A stretch of 64,000 bases of DNA from Parapedobacter composti (GTDB taxonomy: Bacteria; Bacteroidota; Bacteroidia; Sphingobacteriales; Sphingobacteriaceae), in the NCBI RefSeq assembly GCF_900112315.1, contig NZ_FOLL01000001.1, forward strand, positions 310,001 to 374,000, in the 5' to 3' direction. The stretch's first letter is position 1. The number at the start of each line of letters is the position of its first letter. The position numbers were made by a program, and so were the translations under genes. This document shows, piece after piece, positions 7,615 to 17,600 of this stretch. The notes under the pieces are model-generated. The model worked only from the letters and a program-made list of their open reading frames with translations, was not told where the DNA came from and did not search any database.

Positions 7615-10341
7615 ATGTTTATTCGAAATACTATATCACGAAGAAAATTTGTTAAAAGTACACTCGCCCTTACCGCAACATTACCTATAGCCGCGCCCCT
7701 GCCTTCGCTTCGGCCATCAAGGCCCGCACACACTGGCGAGGGCGTGTCCCTGCATTGGCTGCGTGGCGAGGCACCGACCGTTCCGCGCGGCATTACCTGG
7801 GGCGTGCCTTGGCCCAAGGGCGAACTGGACAACGTGGATAAACTAACGTTTGCCACGGCCGAAAATAAACCGGTACCGGCACAGCATTGGGTGACGGCCC
7901 GGTGGTCCGACGGATCGGTAAAATGGTCAGCACATGCGGCCAGTGTATCGGCATCTGAAGCGTCCAGGTATGTCTTGCTCCGTGCTAGTGGTACATCTTC
8001 GGCGCAGGCAGACGGCCAAATTGTGGTTACGCAGCACGATGAGGAGATTTCCGTGGATACAGGCGGCTTGCAGTATGTTTTTCCCAAGGCTGGCAACGTG
8101 TTGGTAAAGTCGATAAGCAATGGTAAACGGGTATTGGCCGCGGATGGACATTTGGTGCTACAATGGCAGAATACGCCGGAACCGATTAATGGTGAACCGC
8201 TCGAAAGCGATTCACTGGAAAGTGAAATCCACGAAATGCTGGTAGAGCACGTAGGCCCGATGCGTGCAGTCATCAAGGCAACGGGTATCCATCGCTCTCA
8301 GGCGACAGGGCGGGAGCTGCTGCCTTTCACGTTACGTTTTTATTGTTACCTTCATACACCTTCCCTCCGATTGGTCCATACCCTGGTGTATGATGCGGAT
8401 GAGTACAAAGACTTTATCAGCGGAATAGGGCTTCGGTTTGCTGTGCCGATGGTGGATGAGCTGCATAATCGGCACGTTCGGTTTTGCTCGGCCGATGGTG
8501 GGGTCTTTGCTGAAGCCGTTCGGGGGCTTACCGGCTTGCGGCGTGATCCCGGTAGGGCGGTAAGGAAAGCGCAGGTTGCTGGGCAAGCCACGCCGCCGGT
8601 TGCTGAGTTCAATCCGGTTGTAGCCAATGGATTGCAATACATTCCGGCATTCGGCGATTATACGCTTTGTCAGAATACGCCAGACGGGTTTGAAATCCGT
8701 AAGCGGACCGGCGCTGGCCATGGATGGATAGCCTCCGCATATGGAGATCGCTCGGTGGGGGTGGGGTACATTGGCGGCGCTTCGGGAGGGTTGGCATTTG
8801 GTATCCGTAATTTCTGGCAGAGCTTTCCGGCACAGGTGGATATCCGGCATGCGCACACGGAAGCGGCCGCATTGACGCTTTGGTTATGGTCGCCCTCCGC
8901 TCCGGCGATGGATCTTCGGTTTTACCACGACGGGATGGGGCAGGATACGTATGCTGAACAACTCGGCGGCTTGGACATTACCTACGAAGACTATGAGCCG
9001 GAATTCGGCACACCCCAAGGTATCGCCCGCACGAGTGAAGTTGAACTGTGGGCGATGGAACAGACGCCGCGCAACAACGAGCTCGCGGATATCGCCGAGC
9101 AGATACAGGATCCGTCGATCTTGGTTTGCGAACCGGCCTATTACGAGCGGTGCGGCGTGTTCGGTAAGGCATTTTCCGCAGCACCGGCAACCAACGAGAG
9201 GGAAAAGATGATTGAAAAACAGCTGGATTTTTATGTCGACTATTATAAACGGCAGATAGCACAACATCGTTGGTACGGATTCTGGAATTATGGCGATGTA
9301 ATGCATACCTACGATGGCGACCGCCATATGTGGCGGTACGACGTCGGCGGCTATGCATGGGATAACTCGGAATTATCAACCGATCTTTGGTTATGGTACT
9401 ACTTCCTTCGGTCGGGAAGGCACGATGTGTTCCGCATGGCGGAAGCCATGACGCGACATACCGGTGAGGTTGACGTGCACCATATCGGCCGTTTCGCTCC
9501 GCTGGGTTCCAGGCATAACGTTCTGCATTGGGGTTGCAGCGCCAAGCAACTACGTATCAGTACGGTAATCAATAGGCGCTTCTTTTATTACCTTACAGCA
9601 GATGAACGCGTGGGAGATTTGATGCGCGAACAGATCGACGGGGCCGAGGCCCTTAAACGGGTCGTTCCGGGCCGTAAAGTAGGACAGGTAGCGGCCACCG
9701 ATGAAAACAAGGTAAGTGTATCTTTTGGTACTGATTGGGGATCGCTGGCGGCTGCCTGGTTCACGGAATGGGAACGGACGGCCGACGAGCGGATGAAGAA
9801 CCGACTGATTGGTAGCATGGAAAGTATCGGCAGGCAGCCCCGTGGATTTTTCACGGGAACGGCAGATATGCAGTTGGAGAGCGGCGTATTTGATCGGGTT
9901 AAGCACAACGCCATTTCGGTGTCACACCTGAGTGCTGCATTCGGGCTCGCCGAAATCTGTGCTGAGCTGATCGATGCGTTCGATGTCCCCGAGTTTACCG
10001 AGGCCTGGTTACAGTATTGCATAGCTTATAATGCAGGCAGCGAATGGCAAGAACAGCATCTCGGTCGCGCATTAGGTAAGCTGAATCTGGAACAGGGGCA
10101 TAGCCGGCTGACCGCCTATGCCGGATGGTTCCTGAAAAACCGCACGTTACAGCAACGGGCTTGGGATGAGTTTTACGCCGGAGGCAGTGGGTTAAAGATG
10201 GGCGTCCCGGAAATGGCGACCATTGCACCTCCCGAAGTACTCAGTAAGCGGGATGAGGCACCTGCGGTTTCTACCAATGCGGTGGCTCAATGGAGTTTGG
10301 CGGCTATGCAATGTATGGCCTATGCAGGGGAGGCCCGTTAA
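7615..10341 (+). CDS. PL26-like rhamnogalacturonan exolyase (YetA/PcRGLX type), Tat-exported
   Basis: Predicted exo-acting lyase that releases unsaturated disaccharides from rhamnogalacturonan chains in the periplasm. The 908-residue protein begins with a twin-arginine signal (SRRKFVKS, Arg 9-Arg 10, then a hydrophobic stretch to about 30). The N-terminal beta-rich domain carries RGEAPTVPRGITWGVPWPKG, a run I associate with the YetA/PcRGLX family. A helical middle region (about 520-830) contains YDVGGYAWDNSELSTDLWLW and the His-rich TRHTGEVDVHHIGRFAPLGSRHNVLHWG. The family includes the Penicillium rhamnogalacturonan exolyase that founded PL26 and B. subtilis YetA from the pectin cluster. It is the first gene of unit A and is followed by GH105, which would act on its unsaturated products. 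Family assignment is by recalled motif, so exo-lyase activity is probable rather than certain. Confidence 0.78.
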   Translation: MFIRNTISRRKFVKSTLALTATLPIAAPLPSLRPSRPAHTGEGVSLHWLRGEAPTVPRGITWGVPWPKGELDNVDKLTFATAENKPVPAQHWVTARWSDGSVKWSAHAASVSASEASRYVLLRASGTSSAQADGQIVVTQHDEEISVDTGGLQYVFPKAGNVLVKSISNGKRVLAADGHLVLQWQNTPEPINGEPLESDSLESEIHEMLVEHVGPMRAVIKATGIHRSQATGRELLPFTLRFYCYLHTPSLRLVHTLVYDADEYKDFISGIGLRFAVPMVDELHNRHVRFCSADGGVFAEAVRGLTGLRRDPGRAVRKAQVAGQATPPVAEFNPVVANGLQYIPAFGDYTLCQNTPDGFEIRKRTGAGHGWIASAYGDRSVGVGYIGGASGGLAFGIRNFWQSFPAQVDIRHAHTEAAALTLWLWSPSAPAMDLRFYHDGMGQDTYAEQLGGLDITYEDYEPEFGTPQGIARTSEVELWAMEQTPRNNELADIAEQIQDPSILVCEPAYYERCGVFGKAFSAAPATNEREKMIEKQLDFYVDYYKRQIAQHRWYGFWNYGDVMHTYDGDRHMWRYDVGGYAWDNSELSTDLWLWYYFLRSGRHDVFRMAEAMTRHTGEVDVHHIGRFAPLGSRHNVLHWGCSAKQLRISTVINRRFFYYLTADERVGDLMREQIDGAEALKRVVPGRKVGQVAATDENKVSVSFGTDWGSLAAAWFTEWERTADERMKNRLIGSMESIGRQPRGFFTGTADMQLESGVFDRVKHNAISVSHLSAAFGLAEICAELIDAFDVPEFTEAWLQYCIAYNAGSEWQEQHLGRALGKLNLEQGHSRLTAYAGWFLKNRTLQQRAWDEFYAGGSGLKMGVPEMATIAPPEVLSKRDEAPAVSTNAVAQWSLAAMQCMAYAGEAR

Positions 10342-10386
10342 CCGTAAGGGACATCAATAACCGAATTTTAAGTGGAAAAACTAAAT

Positions 10387-11769
10387 ATGATGATTAAATC
10401 TTGCTTTCTGAATGTATCTGTAGTTGTGTTGTCCATAGCGGGTTGTCTATCTTCCTGTGGCGGTGGAGGAACGGGTCAAAAAAACGAAGTGACCAACGAT
10501 GTGAATACGCCGCTGCACTTGCTGAAGCCGGACTATCCGGTGTTTTATGGCGAAACAACGCCTGACGATGTGAAAGCGGTACTCGACCGCATACATGGCT
10601 ACCTTGATGATGCCACGCCGGTAGCCGTGATTAACAAAGGTAGTAAACGCCCGGTAGACGATCTTTCGTCGATTGATACGAATACCATATTTCAACAGGG
10701 TGATTTCCGGTTGATCAGCTATGAATGGGGAGTGACGTATGGCGCTATGCTTACTGCTGCCGAATCGACTGGAGACGAACGCTATCGGCAATACACGCAG
10801 CGGCGTATTGATTTCATCGCCGATGTTGTTGCGGCGTTCGAGGCGCTGCCTGAGACAGCGGGTGCTGCTTACCGTTCGCCCGTTCATTCCGTGACCCATC
10901 CGGGTGCATTGGATGATGCCGGGTCCATGTGTGCGGCCATCATTAAGGCGCATCAGGCGGGGGCGACAACGAAGGAAGTCCGGCCAATTGTCAATCGTTA
11001 TATCGATTATATCTTAAACAAAGAATTCCGGCTGGAAGATGGTACATTGGCGCGTAACAGACCGCTGCCGAATACCTTGTGGTTGGATGATCTGTACATG
11101 AGCCTTCCCGCCCTGGCACAGATGGCAAAGCTAACCGGTGAGACAACGTACTTCGATGAAGCCATCAGGCAGTTTTGGTTGTTTGCTGACCGGATGTTCG
11201 TTGCCGAAAAAGGACTTTACATGCATGGCTGGGTACAGGATATGGAACCGCATCCGCATTTCCATTGGGCGCGTGCCAACGGCTGGGCATTGCTTACCAA
11301 CGTTGAGCTGCTCAGCGCTTTACCGGATAACCATCCCGCACGCGCGAGATTGCTTGATCAATTCCGCGCGCACGTGCGGGGACTTGCCGCACTCCAGGAT
11401 GGTACCGGCTTTTGGCATCAGCTGTTGGATCGCAACGATACGTACCTCGAAACCTCCGCCACGGCAATTTATGCCTATTGTATCGCACATGGTATCAACC
11501 AGGGTTGGCTCGACGCCAAAGCTTATGGCCCAATGGTGCTGCAGGCATGGAATGCAGTGAGTACCCAGGTCAACGCGCAGGGGCAGGTAGAAGGAACCTG
11601 TGTCGGCACGGGTATGGGGTTTGATCCGGCCTTCTATTACCACAGGCCGGTGAATAAATATGCTGCGCATGGCTATGGCCCGGCCATCCTTGCCGGTGCC
11701 GAGGTTTACCGCTTACTCCGGAATAAACCTTTTGAAATCAATGACAGTGCGGTTATGTTTGCGGATTAA
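10387..11769 (+). CDS. GH105 unsaturated rhamnogalacturonyl hydrolase (lipoprotein)
   Basis: Removes the 4,5-unsaturated galacturonyl residue left by rhamnogalacturonan lyases. The frame is open from a GTG at 10372, but ATG 10387 gives a clean lipoprotein signal (MMIKSCFL...CLSSCGGG), so I use it (460 residues). The (alpha/alpha)6-barrel signatures are LWLDDLYMSLPALAQMAKL, with Asp 234 at the position of the GH105 catalytic Asp, HFHWARANGWALL, GFWHQLLDR, ETSATAIYAY and a C-terminal GTGMGFDPAFYYHRP. The next gene follows after 3 bp, so it belongs tightly to unit A. It resembles the GH105 at 47910 more than the one at 46515. Confidence 0.88.
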   Translation: MMIKSCFLNVSVVVLSIAGCLSSCGGGGTGQKNEVTNDVNTPLHLLKPDYPVFYGETTPDDVKAVLDRIHGYLDDATPVAVINKGSKRPVDDLSSIDTNTIFQQGDFRLISYEWGVTYGAMLTAAESTGDERYRQYTQRRIDFIADVVAAFEALPETAGAAYRSPVHSVTHPGALDDAGSMCAAIIKAHQAGATTKEVRPIVNRYIDYILNKEFRLEDGTLARNRPLPNTLWLDDLYMSLPALAQMAKLTGETTYFDEAIRQFWLFADRMFVAEKGLYMHGWVQDMEPHPHFHWARANGWALLTNVELLSALPDNHPARARLLDQFRAHVRGLAALQDGTGFWHQLLDRNDTYLETSATAIYAYCIAHGINQGWLDAKAYGPMVLQAWNAVSTQVNAQGQVEGTCVGTGMGFDPAFYYHRPVNKYAAHGYGPAILAGAEVYRLLRNKPFEINDSAVMFAD

Positions 11770-11772
11770 TCG

Positions 11773-14688
11773 ATGATGTCACTAACGAACGGAAAACCGG
11801 TATTACGTGCCGCCCGGAAACTATTTCCGGTACTGGTTCTCGTATTGTGGATGATGGGGGGTATTCCATACCAGGCGTTTTGCCAGCATCCCGCCACGGA
11901 GGTGCATTTTCTTTCCGGTACGGATAATGAACATACCGTAACATGGGACTTTTGGTGTTCCGGAGGGAGGAACAGCGGCACATGGGGTAAAATAGAGGTG
12001 CCATCCCACTGGGAGCAGCAGGGATATGGAAACTACAATTATGGACGCGATTACGTTACATACGGCAGAAATTTCCGGTTCCATGATGAAAAAGGGGTAT
12101 ATCGGCACGCGTTCGGCCTGCCCAGGGGATGGCCCGGGAAACGGGTATTCATCGTGTTTGAAGGGGTGATGACCGATGCTGAAGTTAAAATCAATGGACA
12201 GCTGGCAGGTCCCATACATCAAGGAGCTTTTTATCGGTTCAAGTATGATATCACGGATAAACTTCACGCCCATGGCTCGAACCAACTGGAGGTAGTCGTC
12301 AGTAAAATGTCGGCCGACCGTTCGGTAAACAATGCGGAGCGATTGGCGGATTATTGGATTTTCGGTGGCATTTACAGGCCAGTATACCTAGAGGCTGTTC
12401 CGCACACATTCATCGATTGGACTGCAATCGATGCGAAGGCCGACGGCACGTTTGCCATGCGGGTTCACATCGGGGGCGCCACCGCCGATCTTTCGGTGCA
12501 ATGCGAAATCTTTGATTCCAATGGCTTGACGGTAGGTAGCGCGAATGCCGCAGTCAAGCTGGGTGATTCTGTCGCCTTGCTGAAGACAGCAGTGACAGCC
12601 CCGGCCTTATGGACGGCCGAAACGCCGACACGGTATAACGTGCGGATTCAGTTGTTAAAAGAAGGGCAGGTTATTCACTCCAGCCAGGAAAAATTCGGAT
12701 TCCGGACCGTCGAAATACGGAAACAGGATGGCATATACATCAATGGCACTAAAGTGAAGATGAAAGGGGTGAACAGGCACGTATGGTGGCCTGAAACCGG
12801 GCGATCGGTCAACCCAACGATCGATCTGAATGATGTCAAGCTGATAAAACGCATGAACATGAATGCCGTGCGTTGTGCGCATTATCCGCCCGACAGGTCC
12901 TTCCTGAACGCCTGCGACTCACTGGGCTTGTATGTGCTGGATGAACTGGCAGGCTGGCAGCAGGCATACTCCACCGAAGTCGGCGCTAAGTTGGTGAAGG
13001 AAATGGTTATCCGTGACGTAAACCATCCTTCCGTGATTTTCTGGAGCAACGGCAACGAAGGAGGGCATAACTTCCGACTGGATACCGTTTTCGGCTACTA
13101 CGACTTGTCTAACCGTCCGGTCATCCATGCTCATCACCGCCCGGGAAATGCATTCAACGGGATAGACTGCAACCATTATGAGGATTATTACAGTACCGAA
13201 AAGATTCTGGCAGATACCAATATTTACATGACCACGGAGTTCCTGCATGCGCAGGACGATGGGGGCGGGGCGGCTGGCTTGGCAGATATCTGGGAGTTGC
13301 ATTGGCGCTCCAAGTTGGGTGCGGGTGGCTTTTTATGGGCGCTGGTTGATGAAGGGATTGTGCGCACCGATGAGGGAGAAACCATCGATGTCAACGGCGT
13401 AAATGCGCCGGACGGACTGGTGGGGCCTTACCGCGAAGAAGAGGGAAGTGTCAATGCCATACGGGAAATTTTTTCGCCCATCAACATATCACTACCGCGC
13501 TTGCCAGCTGATTTCTCAGGACGGATACCTGTGGAAAATCGCTATCATTTTACTGTTTTGGACGCGTGTACGGCAGCTTGGGAACTGATCGACTTTGATT
13601 TGCCTTTGTCCGGGGGCAGCGGCTATACGGTTAAACACCGGGGGAATGCGGCATTTCCCGCCATCGCACCGGCAGACAGCGGGCAGTTGCTACTGGATCT
13701 GCCGCGCAACTGGCGCGATTATGATGCACTTTCCCTGCGAGCCATTGATCCGCATGGGGATGAGGTTTATCGCTGGACGTGGAAGATACAGCCATCGGAA
13801 AAATTGGCTGTAAACCGTTTTGCTGAACCCGCAGACAGTGTGGTGCGGGTTAGCGATATGGATAGTGTTTTCTTGCTGCAGGCCAATGGTATCAGTGTGG
13901 CTATTCATAAGAAAACCGGCTTGCTGGCCGGGCTGAGTAACGTGAACAGCAAAAGCTTGTCTTTTCGTAATGGACCTGTCCTTGTGCAGGGCGAAGCCCT
14001 TCCTGAACGGGTGGAGTATACCATGGAAGATGGTGCAGCTGTAGTGACGGCCGCTTATAGCGGAAACCTGAAGTACATCACGTGGCGTATGGAGAAGACC
14101 GGGTGGCTGGAACTCCGTTACGGTTACCAGTTGGAAGAAGGCGAATACCCCTTCGCCGGGGTCAGCTTCAATTATCCCGAAAATTACGTACTCGGCGTTA
14201 AATGGCTCGGAAAGGGGCCTTACCGAGTCTGGAAAAACCGGTTGCAGGGGACCACTTATAGCGTTTGGAAAAATCGGAACAATAATACACAGACCGGTAG
14301 TTATCCTTGGGTTTATCCGGAGTTCAAGGGCTACTATGCTGACGTTTCGTGGATGGAATTCAACACGGTGGAGGGCAAATTTTATGTTAGCTTTCCCACA
14401 GAAGGCATGTATGTAAGGTTGTTTGACTTTTACGGCATCACCGGTCCTGAATCATATCCGGTATTGCCCTGTGGAGACGTTTCGTTTTTGGATTATATCC
14501 CTCCTGTTGGCGGTAAACTGGCACTTAACATCACCAGTGATCCCCGTGGGTTCGGGCCGAGCAGCGAACCGAACCGGCTGAACAACCGACTGATTGAGCG
14601 ACGGGTATATTTTTACTTCGGTTTACCGAAGGTGGATGACGGGAACAAGCAGTTCGAGATGCCCAAAGTCAACGTATTGACCGATTAG
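11773..14688 (+). CDS. GH2 glycoside hydrolase, beta-galactosidase-like
   Basis: Probably trims beta-linked galactose from RG-I side chains in the periplasm. The 971 residues hold an export signal (about 13-37), a sugar-binding jelly-roll (EVPSHWEQQGYGNYNYG, about 70-205), an Ig-like domain (about 210-315), and a TIM barrel (about 316-600) with MKGVNRHVWWPETGRSV and AVRCAHYPPDRSFLNACDSLGLYVLDE. The acid/base is Glu 429 in SNGNEGGHN and the likely nucleophile is Glu 489 in TTEFLHA. A beta-sandwich small-chain-like region ends the protein. It starts 3 bp after GH105, and its stop overlaps the convergent sensor gene by 4 bp, so there is no room for a terminator between them. Galactosidase specificity is inferred from family and context. 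Confidence 0.88.
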   Translation: MMSLTNGKPVLRAARKLFPVLVLVLWMMGGIPYQAFCQHPATEVHFLSGTDNEHTVTWDFWCSGGRNSGTWGKIEVPSHWEQQGYGNYNYGRDYVTYGRNFRFHDEKGVYRHAFGLPRGWPGKRVFIVFEGVMTDAEVKINGQLAGPIHQGAFYRFKYDITDKLHAHGSNQLEVVVSKMSADRSVNNAERLADYWIFGGIYRPVYLEAVPHTFIDWTAIDAKADGTFAMRVHIGGATADLSVQCEIFDSNGLTVGSANAAVKLGDSVALLKTAVTAPALWTAETPTRYNVRIQLLKEGQVIHSSQEKFGFRTVEIRKQDGIYINGTKVKMKGVNRHVWWPETGRSVNPTIDLNDVKLIKRMNMNAVRCAHYPPDRSFLNACDSLGLYVLDELAGWQQAYSTEVGAKLVKEMVIRDVNHPSVIFWSNGNEGGHNFRLDTVFGYYDLSNRPVIHAHHRPGNAFNGIDCNHYEDYYSTEKILADTNIYMTTEFLHAQDDGGGAAGLADIWELHWRSKLGAGGFLWALVDEGIVRTDEGETIDVNGVNAPDGLVGPYREEEGSVNAIREIFSPINISLPRLPADFSGRIPVENRYHFTVLDACTAAWELIDFDLPLSGGSGYTVKHRGNAAFPAIAPADSGQLLLDLPRNWRDYDALSLRAIDPHGDEVYRWTWKIQPSEKLAVNRFAEPADSVVRVSDMDSVFLLQANGISVAIHKKTGLLAGLSNVNSKSLSFRNGPVLVQGEALPERVEYTMEDGAAVVTAAYSGNLKYITWRMEKTGWLELRYGYQLEEGEYPFAGVSFNYPENYVLGVKWLGKGPYRVWKNRLQGTTYSVWKNRNNNTQTGSYPWVYPEFKGYYADVSWMEFNTVEGKFYVSFPTEGMYVRLFDFYGITGPESYPVLPCGDVSFLDYIPPVGGKLALNITSDPRGFGPSSEPNRLNNRLIERRVYFYFGLPKVDDGNKQFEMPKVNVLTD

Positions 14689-17600
14689 GTATGTCGTTCA
14701 TGCTTGGCCAGCATATGCTTACTGTATTCAGATGGTGAATAACCGAAATGAGATTTGAAGCATTTCCGGAAATAATCCGGGTCATTGAAACCTACAAGGA
14801 AAGAAATTTCATTAACGTTGAACTTCCGGTCTGTAAGCAGTTGCTTCGCACGCTTCAACCGGATTTCCTTGACGATATCAACGATGCTCAAACCCGTCAG
14901 CGCCTTCATTTTCCGGTATAGCTGAGCTCGGCTCAGGCCTATGTGTTCACAGATGTCATCAACATTCAGGTCCGAGTCGGAAAGCCGTTCATCAATGAAA
15001 CTCAATACCTTTTTAAGCAGCTTTTCATCCGGCGATTCAAGATTGAAGCCGGAGGGCTCCAGTGTAATCTTGGTTTTGAATTTCTCCTGCAACCGGGTTT
15101 TATTCAGCAGCATGTTTTTTATTTTTAGCAACAACAGGGTCAAATTGAAGGGTTTTACGATATAATCATCCGCACCTGTTTCCAAGCCTTCAATTTCGTA
15201 CTGGATAGGTGTTCTGGCAGTAAGCAATATAAACGGAACGTGGCTGATGAGCATATGCTCCTTCACCCGTCTGCATAATTCAAATCCATCCATTTCGGGC
15301 ATCATGTAATCGCTGACAATCAGGTCCGGCGCATGGGCAAGCGCTAGGTCAAGTCCCTCAGCCCCATTGGCTGCTTCCAGCACGTTGTATTCATGGCTCA
15401 GGGTGTCGCTGAGATAACGACGCATGGCGTCATTGTCCTCCACCACAAGCAATGTATACGGTTTGCTGGGGTCTACTACTCGGGTATGCTGGCCTTGGTG
15501 CGCCAAAGGGAGATCTGGCTTTCCACGTAGCTGCGGGGTTTCTCCCGAATCATTTAAGCGGAACTGCTCGGTGGTGTTATCTTCGGTAACCGGAATACGC
15601 ACAAAAAAAGTGGTCCGGTTCGGTTTTCCTTTGCCGCGGTTGCTGGATACCGAAATGGTCCCCCCATGCAGCTCAACCAATGATTTGCTGTATGCCAGTC
15701 CGATTCCCGTGCCATCGCTTTTATTTACCGACCCCCGTTGGAACGGCTGGAAAATCCGTTCCATCTCGTCTTCCCGAATACCAATGCCATTGTCGCTTAC
15801 CGTTATGACGGCCACTTCCGGTGATGACGACCTATCCAATGTCAACGAAACCCGTATTTCCCCGCCTTCCGGTGTAAATTTAAACGCGTTAGACAAGAGG
15901 TTGTTAATAACCTTTTCCAGTTTGTCGGCGTCAAAGTCATTGACAAGCACCGCCAAGGGCGTGACGGTTTCCAGCTGAATGTGCTTCTGTTCGGCCATCG
16001 GCCGGAACGCCTCCACCGTATCCTCCACGAAGCTGACCATATCACGTTTTTCGGCCAGCAGATGCTCATTTCCGGTTTCAAATCGGCGCATGTCCAACAG
16101 CTGGTTAATTAGCTTAAGAAGCCGGTCACCGTTTTCCTTCATTGTCTGCAACTGCTTCTGGATGGCTAAATTATCTTTGCAAAAGGTTGTCAGTTGTTCA
16201 ATCGGGGTTAAAATCAACGTCAATGGCGTCTTGATTTCATGCGATATGTTGGTGAAGAACTGCACCTTGCTTTCGTGCAGCTCCCGTTCTTTTTCATGGA
16301 GAATAGCTTCATAAGCCAATCTGTTTTTCAATTTGGCGTACCGTACCACATAATAATAATAGGCATACAGTAACGATACGATAAAGAGTACATACACCAC
16401 ATAAGCCCACTTGCTCAGCCAGAATGCCGGCGCAACGGAAATCTTCAGCGTTTTCGGCACGGGGTTCCATATGCCGTCGCTGTTAGACGCCTTAACTTTG
16501 AAAACATAATTGCCGGCGGCAAGATTGGAATAGGTGGCTACCCGATGCGAAGCGTCGGTGTAAATCCAGTCTTCATCGAAACCCTCAAGCATATACGCGT
16601 ACCGGTTTCCCACTGGATTCGTATAATGCAGCGCAGCAAATTCTATGGCAATGCTTTTGTCACGGTGGGTGAGCGCGAGCTCCTCAGTGAGGTAGAGGGG
16701 TTTTTCCAGGAGGACTCGCCCGTTGATTTCGCGGTTTACGCCAATCTGCTTGTTGAGAATCTGAAGTTCCGTAAACACGATTTGTGGCGGGCGTTGGTCG
16801 CACGTAATGCTGTCGGGGTTAAATACATTGTATCCTTTGGCTCCTCCGAAATAGAGGTTGTTGGTAAACCGGCTTTTCAACGCTGCTCCTTCCAGAAATT
16901 CATTGCTTTGCAAGCCATCCTGTTGCGAGTAGTTTCGGATGGAAAGTGATTTCTTGTCTATCCGCGAAATGCCGGCCTTGTGACTTACCCAAAGAAACCC
17001 ATTGTTATCCTCAAGGATTCCGGCTATCATCCCATTGGGAAGTCCGTTTGGCGAAATGGAAAAACGCCGGAACGTATTTTGTCGGGGATCATAGCAGTCC
17101 AGTCCGTTCCCCGTACCAATCCAGATATACCCCTCGCTGTCTTCGTATAAGACATAAATGCGGTTGTCGCTGATGCTGTTTGCCGAGTCGCGCTTGTGGA
17201 TATAATGTTCCACAAGTGTAACCTCTCCCGGGGTGTCTTTATTCAGGACGCTGATCCCGCCGCCCTCCGTCCCTACCCAAAGCTTGCCGTGGCTGTCTTC
17301 CATAATGGTCCAGGTATGTTCGGTAAATAAGGTTTCCGATGGATTAAAATGGATCACGCTGTCTGTGGCCGGTGAGTATTGGTAGATACCGCTCCAGGTT
17401 GCAAACCAGAGACACTGCTGCCGATCTTCAATAATGCCGAATACAGCGGTATGACCGGGCGTAAGCTGGTCATAATGGCGGATTTCTCCGGTTTTGGGCA
17501 GGTAGCAGTCCAGACCCGATTTGGTGCCGATCCAGAGCCAGCCCCTTGAATCGCAGTAAATCCTGCGTATCTGGTCGCTTCGTAACGAATGCGGGTCAGC

